Below, in pieces: positions 6,542 through 12,624 of a stretch of 12,624 nucleotides of DNA. Position numbers and translations under genes: made by a program. Numbering within the stretch: the first letter of the stretch is position 1; each line of letters begins with the position of its first letter. Origin of the DNA: an uncultured Collinsella sp. (GTDB taxonomy: Bacteria; Actinomycetota; Coriobacteriia; Coriobacteriales; Coriobacteriaceae); contig UQPY01000058.1 in assembly GCA_900542965.1 (NCBI GenBank), forward strand, positions 1-12,624. Direction: 5' to 3'. Below the pieces are notes generated by a model that saw only the letters and a list, made by a program, of their open reading frames with translations, had not been told where the DNA came from and did not search any database.

Positions 6542-7960
6542 CTAGAAGATCTGGCGCAGGTCTCCGCGGTTGAGGGCTTCGTCGAAGAGGTGCTTGAACA
6601 CCACGCTGCCGTGCAAGCCGTCGTGCTCGAACTCGTTGGTCACCCAGGCATGCGAGTTGCCCACGCGGCTGAGCGTATCGAGCTGCATGCCCGAGTCCAC
6701 GTACATGTCATCGAAGTACACCGCGGCCTGCAGGGGCGCCTCGTTGCACGCCAGGCGCTGCGGGTCGTAGATCTTGTCCCAGCTTGTGTCTTCCATAAGC
6801 AGATCCATCGCCGGCTTGAAGGGCTTAAGTTCGGGCATCTGCTCAAACATCCACGGGAACATGGCCTCGCCGGTAAACATGAGCGGTCGCGTGAGCGTGT
6901 CGAACTCGGCACGATGGGCCTTCTCTTCTGCCGCGGCCCAGCGAATGGGCATGGTGTCGCCGTCGGCGTAGATGAACTCCTGAAGCGTCCAGTACAGCGG
7001 ATTCGTGCGCGTGTTGGTGCGCTCGAAGGCGCGCATCAAAAAGCTGTCAGATACCGAGGCGCCGCAGGCCAGCGTGCCGTCGCCGTCAACAAAAGCATGA
7101 TCGATAATCCAATGCATGCGCTCAAAGCTCGGCTTCATGCCAAAGTCGCTGCCCATGAGCTGCAGGCGTTCGACCGTCATCGGCGAGCCGTCGGGTAGCA
7201 CGGGCTTTTGCTCCTCAAGCGCATCGGCCAGCGCCGCCACGCGCTCGACGTCGGCGGGGTAGCGGTCGTAATACTGCTGCGTCTTGGCAGCCATGCGCGG
7301 GAAGGTGTGCGCGTAGACCTCGCTTGCGCTCGCCGGTACGTGGGGGATGCCGCCGCAGGTAAAGCTTGCCGCCACGCCCTCGGGGAAGAGCGACAGGTAG
7401 CTCAGCGTCAAAAAGCCGCCGTAGCTCTGCCCGAGCGTGACCCAGGGCCTGCCGCCAAAGCCCACCAGGCGCAGGTACTCAAAATCGCGCACGATAGAGC
7501 TGGCGAGGTGACGCTTGAGGAAGTCTGCCTGCGAGCGGTCCGCATCGGCGCCGGCTGCCTCGGCGCGCTCGCCCAAGGCCGCGATCGTGCGTCCGTCCAC
7601 GCAGCTACTGCGTCCGGTGCCGCGCTGGTCGGGCAGGACCACGCGGAAGTGTTTGACGGCCTCCTCGATCCAGCCATCGCTTGTGGGCGACAACGGACGC
7701 GGGCTCTCGCCGCCGGGGCCGCCCTGTAAAAACAGGAGCAGCGGCAGATCGTCGTTGATGCGGTCGGGCGCGCAAACCACGCGATAGAAGAGCTTGATGC
7801 TCTCGGGCGCGCCGGCGATTGGTGCCGGCATAGCGCCGCGGCGCATGGTGCTGCCGACGGCCAGGAGCATCGGCTCCAGGCCGCGCCAGTCAAGGGGGAC
7901 GTCGATGCTGTGGTCCTCGACATACAGGCCGGGGACGTGGTACGAAGTGATGAGCGCCAT
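6542..7960 (-). CDS. alpha/beta hydrolase, S33 (prolyl aminopeptidase-like) family
   Basis: A 472-residue serine hydrolase. The oxyanion-side motif QGGPGG is at 79-84 (the family's HGGPG), DQRGTGRS at 111-118, and the nucleophile elbow GQSYGG at 177-182 with S179 as the catalytic serine. Near the C-terminus DDMYVDSG supplies the likely aspartate and EFEHDGLHG the likely histidine. Proline iminopeptidases of this family release N-terminal residues, often proline, from peptides; the exact specificity here is not visible. There is no signal peptide, so it should act in the cytoplasm. The ATG at 7960-7958 is chosen over an open frame to 8041 because GGAAG lies six bases ahead of it and the family fold starts there. 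It is transcribed against proB and divergently from proA. Confidence 0.88.
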   Translation of the reverse strand: MALITSYHVPGLYVEDHSIDVPLDWRGLEPMLLAVGSTMRRGAMPAPIAGAPESIKLFYRVVCAPDRINDDLPLLLFLQGGPGGESPRPLSPTSDGWIEEAVKHFRVVLPDQRGTGRSSCVDGRTIAALGERAEAAGADADRSQADFLKRHLASSIVRDFEYLRLVGFGGRPWVTLGQSYGGFLTLSYLSLFPEGVAASFTCGGIPHVPASASEVYAHTFPRMAAKTQQYYDRYPADVERVAALADALEEQKPVLPDGSPMTVERLQLMGSDFGMKPSFERMHWIIDHAFVDGDGTLACGASVSDSFLMRAFERTNTRTNPLYWTLQEFIYADGDTMPIRWAAAEEKAHRAEFDTLTRPLMFTGEAMFPWMFEQMPELKPFKPAMDLLMEDTSWDKIYDPQRLACNEAPLQAAVYFDDMYVDSGMQLDTLSRVGNSHAWVTNEFEHDGLHGSVVFKHLFDEALNRGDLRQIF

Positions 7961-7998
7961 GTGATGCTTCCGTTCGTTGCGGTGTTTCGGGTTGACCA

Positions 7999-8029
7999 AT
8001 TCTACCGCCGCAGGTGAGGTCATGCGCAA
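7999..8029 (-). promoter_or_regulatory. candidate promoter for the aminopeptidase-like gene
   Basis: On the minus strand a good -10 box TAGAAT (8004-7999) stands 39 bases before the ATG. TTGCGC (8029-8024) is a partial -35 box at a 19-base spacing, which is long. No equally good promoter for the divergent proA was found in the same 112-base gap. Confidence 0.3.
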
Positions 8030-8072
8030 ATCGGCTACCATGGTTGCAAACTTCTAGGAGAAAGGGCCGCCC

Positions 8073-9359
8073 ATGTCGGTCGATATAGCCACGTATGTCC
8101 ACGATCTTGCCGTTGCCGCCAAGGCAGCGTCGGCCTCGCTTGCCACGGCGAGCGACGAGCAGCGCCAGGAGGCCGTGCGCGCCATGGCCGCAGCACTGCG
8201 CAACGGTGTCGACTCCATCGTTGCCGCCAACGAGCTCGATATGTCCGCTGCGCGTGATGCGGGCACCTCGGTCGGATTGCTCGACCGCTTGCTGCTGACG
8301 CCCGAGCGCGTTGAGAGCATGGCCGCCGGCCTGGAGAAGCTCGCCGAGCTGCCCGATCCCGTGGGCCGCGTGCTCGATCACCGTGTGCTTGCGAGTGGCG
8401 TGGACCTTACGCGCGTGAGTGTGCCGCTGGGCCTGGTTGCCATGGTCTACGAGGCGCGCCCCAACGTGACGGCCGACGCCGCGGGCATCTGCATCCGCAC
8501 CGGCAACGCCTGCATTCTGCGCGGCGGTTCGCTAGCCTATCACTCGTGCGCCATGATTTCTGAGCTGCTGGCCGATGCGCTCGAGACCAAGGGCTTCCCG
8601 CGCGAGGCCGTGTCGATGATCGAGTCTACCGACCGCGAGGCCACCGGCGAGCTCATGAAGCTCCGCGGCGTCGTCGATGTGCTCATTCCGCGTGGCGGTG
8701 CGGGCCTGATCCAGCGCTGCGTGCGCGAGTCACTCGTTCCGGTGATCGAGACGGGCACGGGTAACTGCCACATCTACGTGCATGAATCCGCCGACTTCGA
8801 TAAAGCGCTCAATATTATCGTCAACGCTAAGACGCAGCGCGTGGGCGTGTGCAATGCCGCCGAGTCGCTGCTGGTCGACCGTGCCGTGGCCGATGCGTTT
8901 TTGCCCGCGGTCGTGGCCGTGCTGCATGACCACGGCGTACTCATTCACGGCGACGAGGCCACGTGCGCCGCATGCGCCGACGCCGGCTTTGTGGAGGGCG
9001 ATGACTACGTCGCCGCGACTGAGGAGGACTGGGGTCGCGAGTATCTGGCGCTCGAGATGAGCGTGAAGGTCGTGGCAAACGAGGACGAGGCCATCGCGCA
9101 CATCAACCGCTACGGCACGATGCACTCCGAGGCCATCGTTGCCGAGGACACGGATGCTTGCGAGCGCTTCCTCGATGCGGTCGATGCCTCGGCCGTGTAC
9201 GCCAACGCCAGCACGCGCTTCACCGACGGCGGCGAGTTTGGCCTGGGCGCCGAGATTGGCATCTCGACCCAAAAGCTCCACGCCCGCGGACCCTTTGCCG
9301 CCGAGGCCCTCACCACCTACAAATACAAGCTCCGAGGCACCGGCCAGGTCCGCCCCTAA
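8073..9359 (+). CDS. proA: glutamate-5-semialdehyde dehydrogenase (gamma-glutamyl phosphate reductase)
   Basis: A 428-residue aldehyde dehydrogenase superfamily enzyme that uses NADPH to reduce gamma-glutamyl phosphate, the ProB product, to glutamate semialdehyde, which cyclises and is reduced by ProC to proline. Visible are VPLGLVAMVYEARPNVTADAAG (116-137), the glycine-rich RGGSLAYHS (150-158), LIPRGGAGLI (204-213), VIETGTGNCHIYV (224-236) and NAKTQRVGVCNAAESLLVD (251-269) with the catalytic cysteine at 260. The length is normal for the family. TAGGAGAAAGGG (8055-8066) serves as ribosome binding site. It is monocistronic in this window, starting divergently from the peptidase gene and ending 13 bases before a strong terminator hairpin. 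proC is not in the window. Confidence 0.97.
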   Translation: MSVDIATYVHDLAVAAKAASASLATASDEQRQEAVRAMAAALRNGVDSIVAANELDMSAARDAGTSVGLLDRLLLTPERVESMAAGLEKLAELPDPVGRVLDHRVLASGVDLTRVSVPLGLVAMVYEARPNVTADAAGICIRTGNACILRGGSLAYHSCAMISELLADALETKGFPREAVSMIESTDREATGELMKLRGVVDVLIPRGGAGLIQRCVRESLVPVIETGTGNCHIYVHESADFDKALNIIVNAKTQRVGVCNAAESLLVDRAVADAFLPAVVAVLHDHGVLIHGDEATCAACADAGFVEGDDYVAATEEDWGREYLALEMSVKVVANEDEAIAHINRYGTMHSEAIVAEDTDACERFLDAVDASAVYANASTRFTDGGEFGLGAEIGISTQKLHARGPFAAEALTTYKYKLRGTGQVRP

Positions 9360-9372
9360 CGACCGCGCAAGA

Positions 9373-9413
9373 AAAACCGCCACAAAGGTGCCTGTCCCCT
9401 TTGTGGCGGTTTT
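9373..9413. terminator. bidirectional terminator hairpin, repeat copy 1
   Basis: A perfect 16-bp stem: AAAACCGCCACAAAGG (9373-9388) with CCTTTGTGGCGGTTTT (9398-9413), loop TGCCTGTCC. The A-run on one side and T-run on the other let it work in both directions, ending proA (plus) and the HD-domain gene (minus), which converge here. The same loop and inner stem recur at 10083-10123. Confidence 0.88.
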
Positions 9414-9428
9414 AGCTGGCGCGGGCGG

Positions 9429-10028
9429 TTAGGCCTGGAAGGTATCGCGATCGGGCGCGAAGGACTGCATGGCCGCGATGGTGCGGTCAAAGAGCTCGGG
9501 GAGCTCCCAGCCCAACATCTCGGCGCCCTGCGAAATCACGTCGCGCGAGCAGCCGGCAGCAAAGCGGTTGTCCTTGAACTTTTTCTTGAGCGACTTGGTC
9601 GTAAAGTCCATGACGCTCTTGCTCGGGCGCATGATGACGGCAGCGCCAATCAGGCCGGTGAGCTCGTCGCAGGCAAACAGGATCTTCTCCATCTGCAACT
9701 CGGGTTTGGGCAGCGAGGTGTTGAAGTCCGACGTATGCGTCTGGATGGCGTGAATGAGCTCGGGAGACGCACCTTCGCCCTTAAGAATCTCGGCAGCATA
9801 GATGGTGTGGTTCATGGGGTCGTCCTCATGCTCCTCCCAATCCAAGTCGTGCAGCAGGCCGACGATGCCCCAAAACTCCTCGTTCTCGGGGTCGAACTCG
9901 CGCGCAAAGTAGCGCATGGTGCCCTCGACCGTCTCGCCATGGGTGATGTGGAACGGGTCTTTGTTGTGCTCGTTAAGCAGTTCAAACGCGCGGTCGCGGG
10001 TGATTCCGGCGGTAAGCGGCTCTGCCAT
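9429..10028 (-). CDS. HD-domain phosphohydrolase family protein
   Basis: A 199-residue protein with the HD metal-binding pattern: H30 (THGETVEGTMRYFA), H60-D61 in GLLHDLDWEEHEDDP, the histidines around 93-98 (HAIQTH) and D121 in ACDELTGLIGA. HD proteins of this type are usually metal-dependent phosphohydrolases on nucleotides or related substrates; this group is often annotated only as HDIG-domain protein, and its substrate is unknown. There is no membrane segment or signal peptide. An excellent AAGGAG lies six bases before the ATG. It follows the CarD-type gene on the same strand, 107 bases apart, but a terminator hairpin lies between them, so it probably has its own promoter. Its stop codon is 15 bases from the hairpin at 9373-9413. 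Confidence 0.87.
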   Translation of the reverse strand: MAEPLTAGITRDRAFELLNEHNKDPFHITHGETVEGTMRYFAREFDPENEEFWGIVGLLHDLDWEEHEDDPMNHTIYAAEILKGEGASPELIHAIQTHTSDFNTSLPKPELQMEKILFACDELTGLIGAAVIMRPSKSVMDFTTKSLKKKFKDNRFAAGCSRDVISQGAEMLGWELPELFDRTIAAMQSFAPDRDTFQA

Positions 10029-10082
10029 AGGAGACTCCTTGTGCTCGTGGGTATCGATAAGAATGAATACTACTAGAACAAG

Positions 10083-10123
10083 AAAACCACCACAAAGGTG
10101 CCTGTCCCCTTTGCGGTGGTTTT
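10083..10123 (-). terminator. terminator hairpin, repeat copy 2
   Basis: AAAACCACCACAAAGG (10083-10098) pairs with CCTTTGCGGTGGTTTT (10108-10123) with a single A-C mismatch and the same TGCCTGTCC loop as the copy at 9373. On the minus strand it follows the CarD-family gene by 12 bases and is followed by TTTTCTTGTTC, so it should end that transcript. Confidence 0.82.
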
Positions 10124-10135
10124 GGCGCGGATGGG

Positions 10136-10621
10136 TTAGTTGAGGGCGGCTTGGGCTAGGCGGGCTTCGGCGGCCTCCTCGGTGACGCCCAAGGCCACGG
10201 CGAACTCCTCGATGGAGCGGCGCTTGGCCTCCTTGAGTACGCGCATGTAGTAGGAGCTGGGCTTTTTATCAGCTTCCTCGGCCTGGCGAATGCGGTGCAT
10301 CATGGTCTTTGCCACGCGGACCGTCTCGGGCGCACCCAGCTTGAGCTGCTGCTTAAAGTGCGTCTCCTCAAGCGAGCTGTTGCGCTCGGTAAAGGTGTCG
10401 CACTCCAGCTCGTCATAGTGGCTCAGCAGGTGCTCTGCATCTTGCTGAGAGATGGCGGCGTGCAAACGATCGGCCTGCGCCACGGGGTACATGAGGATCG
10501 TCTGCGCATGTCCCTGCTTGGTCTCGAGCAACAGCATGGGCTGCGGCGTGTCGTCCCTAAAACCGACGACGGTGCAGACTCCCTGACCCGGATGAATGAC
10601 GTGTTGACCGATTGAGAACAT
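10136..10621 (-). CDS. CarD-family transcriptional regulator
   Basis: A 161-residue protein of the CarD/CdnL/TRCF family. The N-terminal RNA polymerase-interacting domain is recognisable from FSIGQHVIHPGQGVCTVVGF (2-21) and the following beta-rich stretch to about residue 55; the rest is helical and basic, including YYMRVLKEAKRRSIEEFAVALGVTEEAAEARL, as in CarD C-terminal domains that contact promoter DNA. Family members bind the RNA polymerase beta subunit and affect open-complex stability at promoters. The length matches standalone CarD rather than the Mfd fusion. GGAGGT lies just before the ATG. An inverted repeat covers the probable -10 region upstream. It has its own terminator at 10083-10123. 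Confidence 0.88.
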   Translation of the reverse strand: MFSIGQHVIHPGQGVCTVVGFRDDTPQPMLLLETKQGHAQTILMYPVAQADRLHAAISQQDAEHLLSHYDELECDTFTERNSSLEETHFKQQLKLGAPETVRVAKTMMHRIRQAEEADKKPSSYYMRVLKEAKRRSIEEFAVALGVTEEAAEARLAQAALN

Positions 10622-10632
10622 GCTACCTCCAA

Positions 10633-10651
10633 CTTATACGAATTTGCGTAT
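10633..10651 (-). promoter_or_regulatory. candidate -10 box with overlapping inverted repeat upstream of the CarD-type gene
   Basis: On the minus strand TATAAG (10638-10633) could be a -10 box, though it is very close to the ribosome binding site. It overlaps an inverted repeat ATACG-6-CGTAT (10636-10651), which could be an operator. No clear -35 box is present. Confidence 0.25.
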
Positions 10652-10887
10652 GTCTAGAATACCACGCTGACGTGCGGAAACCCTTACTTTATGCAGGAAA
10701 AGCACACAACTCCGATAGGTAAGAGTATTCGATAAAAGACACAGCTCATTCACACCTTTATGCATTTTCAACGCGTGCATAATCTGCAGGCAGACCGGCA
10801 TCTTTGAGTGACTCCATACAAGCTGTAGTCAATTTTGTGCATATGCAATTTCGATTGGCTTTACCCTGCGATAGTGCCCGTCGCTTG
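10652..10887. other. AT-richer intergenic region without a gene
   Basis: Part of the 342-base gap between the divergent CarD-type gene and argS. It is less GC-rich than the rest of the window. TGCAT recurs three times (near 10761, 10776 and 10838), the last inside a perfect 10-base palindrome TGCATATGCA (10838-10847). I see no convincing RNA gene or terminator. A short minus-strand frame crossing it (10952-10758) was not accepted as a gene. Confidence 0.5.
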
Positions 10888-10896
10888 TGATAGAGT
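10888..10896 (+). promoter_or_regulatory. candidate extended -10 element for argS
   Basis: TGATAGAGT matches the extended -10 pattern TGN-TANNNT and lies 67 bases before the argS start codon. No good -35 box is found at the expected distance, so this is a weak call. Confidence 0.27.
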
Positions 10897-10963
10897 GCTA
10901 CAAACTCTGGCTTTTGCCCTACGAGTGACCAAGAGCTCGGGGGCTTTAACACAAGGAGGATCT

Positions 10964-12574
10964 ATGCCCGAGAAGATTGAAGAGCTGGTACGCGCTGCGC
11001 TTGCTGCGGCCCAGGAGGCCGGCGACCTTTCCGCATTTGAACTTGACGATTGCGCTATCGAGCGACCGGCTGACACTTCTCATGGCGAGTGGACCTCTAC
11101 CATGGCTCTGAAGTCCGCCAAGCTGGCTCACTGCGCCCCGCGCAAGATCGCCGAGGCCATCGTTGCCCATATGCCCGAGGATCCCGCGATCGAGAAGGTT
11201 GAGATCGCAGGCCCCGGTTTCATCAACTTCTACCTCTCCGTTGCCGTCAAGAATGCCATCTTTGGCGAGGCTCGCGAGAAGGGCATGGACTTCGCTAAGT
11301 CCAACGTCGGTGGTGGCCTGAAGACCCAGGTCGAGTTCGTTTCCGCCAATCCCGTCGGCCCCATGCACATCGGTCATGGCCGCTGGGCCGCGCTGGGCGA
11401 CTCGCTCTGCCGCGTCATGGACCACGCCGGTTACGAAATCCAGCGTGAGTTCTACATCAATGACCACGGCTCTCAGATGAACACCTTCGGCAACTCCATC
11501 AGCACACGCTATATGCAGCTTGCCGACATCATCGCCAAGCAGGGCGTTGATATCGACGAGGCTCACAAGCTGCTGATCGCCGACCGTGACGCCTTCGTTG
11601 CCGACGAGAACGACGAGCATCCCGAGACCCATCCGTATCAGGACAACTTTGCCGAGACTCTGGGCAAGGACTCCTACGGCGGCGACTACATTATCGACGA
11701 GGCCGCCGAGTTCTGGCGCACCGACGGCGACAAGTGGGTCGACGCCGATCCGCAGGAGCGTATGGAGAGCTTCCGCGAGCGCGGCTATGTAAAGATGGTC
11801 GATAACATGCGCGACCTCTGCCACGCCGTCAACTGCGACTTCGATCGTTGGTACTCCGAGCGCTCGCTGTACGTGAAGGACACCGAGGGCGAGACCGCCG
11901 GCACCTCCGCCGTCGACCGCGCTTTTGAGAAGCTCGACAAGATGGGCTACCTCTACACCAAGGACGGCGCCCTGTGGTTCCGCTCCACCGATCTGGGCGA
12001 CGACAAGGACCGCGTCCTGATCAAGTCCGACGGCGAGTACACCTACTTCGCCTCCGACGTCGCCTATCACTGGGATAAGTTCCAGCGCGTCGATCACGTC
12101 ATCGACATCTGGGGCGCCGACCACCACGGTTACATCGAGCGCGTCCGCTGCGTCTGCGACGCTCTGGGTTACCCCGGCAAGTTCGAGGTTCTACTGGGCC
12201 AGCTCGTCAACCTACTGCGTAACGGCAAGCCCGTCCGTATGTCCAAGCGCAAGGGCACCATGGTGACCCTGCAGGAGCTCGTCGACGAGGTCGGCTCCGA
12301 TGCCGCTCGCTACACGCTCATCTCCAAGAGCTCCAACCAGATGGTCGACTTCGACATTGAGGCCGTTAAGAAGCGCGACAACTCCAACCCGGTCTATTAC
12401 GTGCAGTATGCTCACGCCCGCGTGTGCTCCATCCTGCGCCGTGCCGCCGACGTTACCGCCGAGCAGGCCGACGAGATGGGTATGAAGGCCGTTGCCGCCA
12501 AGGCCATCGGTGAGAACGTCGATTACTCGCTGCTGACCGACCCGACCGAGCTCGCCCTTTCGCGCAAGCTCAAT
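10964..12574 (+). CDS. argS: arginyl-tRNA synthetase, 3' end missing
   Basis: 537 codons are present before the adapter junction at 12575/12576. The enzyme charges tRNA-Arg with arginine using ATP. An N-terminal Add1-type domain (about 1-100) is followed by the class I catalytic core: FVSANPVGPMHIGHGRW with HIGH at 135-138, YINDHGSQ, and the KMSKS-equivalent MSKRKG at 426-431. The DALR anticodon-binding domain has begun (VQYAHARVCSILRRA) but its end is lost; full-length relatives suggest some tens of residues are missing. AAGGAGG (10953-10959) lies four bases before the ATG, so the in-frame start at 10835 is not used. The frame stays open through the adapter and would add the false tail VSYTHLTLPTTSRV. 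Adenine and thymine content is higher just upstream than inside the gene. Confidence 0.96.
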
Positions 12575-12575
12575 G

Positions 12576-12624
12576 CTGTCTCTTATACACATCTGACGCT
12601 GCCGACGACTAGTCGAGTGTAGAT
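12576..12624 (-). other. Illumina Nextera i5 adapter (artefact)
   Basis: The exact reverse complement of 1-49: mosaic end CTGTCTCTTATACACATCT (12576-12594), GACGCTGCCGACGA, index CTAGTCGA and GTGTAGAT. It looks like read-through into the i5 adapter that was not trimmed before assembly. It truncates argS. Confidence 0.98.

Noticed and set aside
10758..10952. 64-codon minus-strand frame in the argS upstream gap
   Set aside because: Its start overlaps the argS ribosome binding site region, it has no ribosome binding site of its own, and no family is recognisable; a gene remnant cannot be excluded.
10835..10963. Upstream extension of argS
   Set aside because: A strong AAGGAGG stands directly before the ATG at 10964 and the extension does not resemble ArgS.
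10946..12127. 393-codon frame opposite argS
   Set aside because: A shadow of argS, rich in Val/Gly/Asp, without motifs.
12212..12592. Minus-strand frame starting MCIRDS
   Set aside because: The start is encoded by the adapter and the rest is antisense to argS.
1..12624. 49-base terminal inverted repeats suggesting a composite transposon or linear element
   Set aside because: The repeats are sequencing adapters with an index between standard Nextera segments.
1..12624. CRISPR array, prophage, insertion sequence or toxin-antitoxin system
   Set aside because: No regularly spaced repeats, integrase, transposase, phage gene or small paired genes are visible.

Overview
The window is an ordinary chromosomal stretch from a high-GC Gram-positive bacterium, most likely a Coriobacteriia member close to Collinsella. 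That placement is inferred from the base composition, strong GGAGG-type ribosome binding sites, the standalone CarD-type regulator, the PflX-type radical SAM protein and the codon usage; I could not run a taxonomic search. The outer 49 bases at each end (1-49 and 12576-12624) are not genomic. They are the same Illumina Nextera i5 adapter in inverted orientation, so the real insert is 50-12575.

Layout. 50-1336 (minus): a WecA/TagO-type polyprenyl-phosphate sugar-phosphate transferase, followed by the possible first codons of a next gene cut by the adapter. 1337-1860: a 524-base stretch without a protein gene, holding a structured RNA candidate on the minus strand (about 1566-1750, best guess 6S-like) and a separate hairpin. 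1861-2799 (plus): PflX-type radical SAM protein. 2910-3069: promoter, tRNA-Ala(CGC) and a good intrinsic terminator. 3088-3546: a small coiled-coil, tail-anchored protein of unknown function. 3631-5136: nicotinate phosphoribosyltransferase (NAD salvage). 5216-6343: proB. 6358-6455: a 98-base nested palindrome. 6542-7960 (minus): S33 aminopeptidase-like alpha/beta hydrolase. 8073-9359: proA. 9373-9413: bidirectional terminator hairpin. 9429-10028 (minus): HD-domain hydrolase. 10083-10123: second copy of the same hairpin family. 10136-10621 (minus): CarD-family regulator. 10622-10963: AT-richer intergenic region. 10964-12574: argS, cut at its 3' end by the adapter.

How the genes relate. proB and proA encode the first two steps of proline synthesis from glutamate, but they are split by an opposite-strand gene of the prolyl-aminopeptidase superfamily, which could also release proline from peptides. 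tRNA-Ala and argS serve translation, pncB serves NAD recycling, and the WecA homologue starts cell-envelope polymer synthesis. CarD-type proteins bind RNA polymerase, and 6S RNA, if that is what the candidate is, also binds RNA polymerase.

No phage, insertion sequence, CRISPR array, toxin-antitoxin pair or defence locus is visible. The parts that merit follow-up are the non-coding ones: the 1566-1750 RNA candidate, the proB-side palindrome, and the repeated hairpin family with a conserved loop. I do not see a convincing new multi-gene system.
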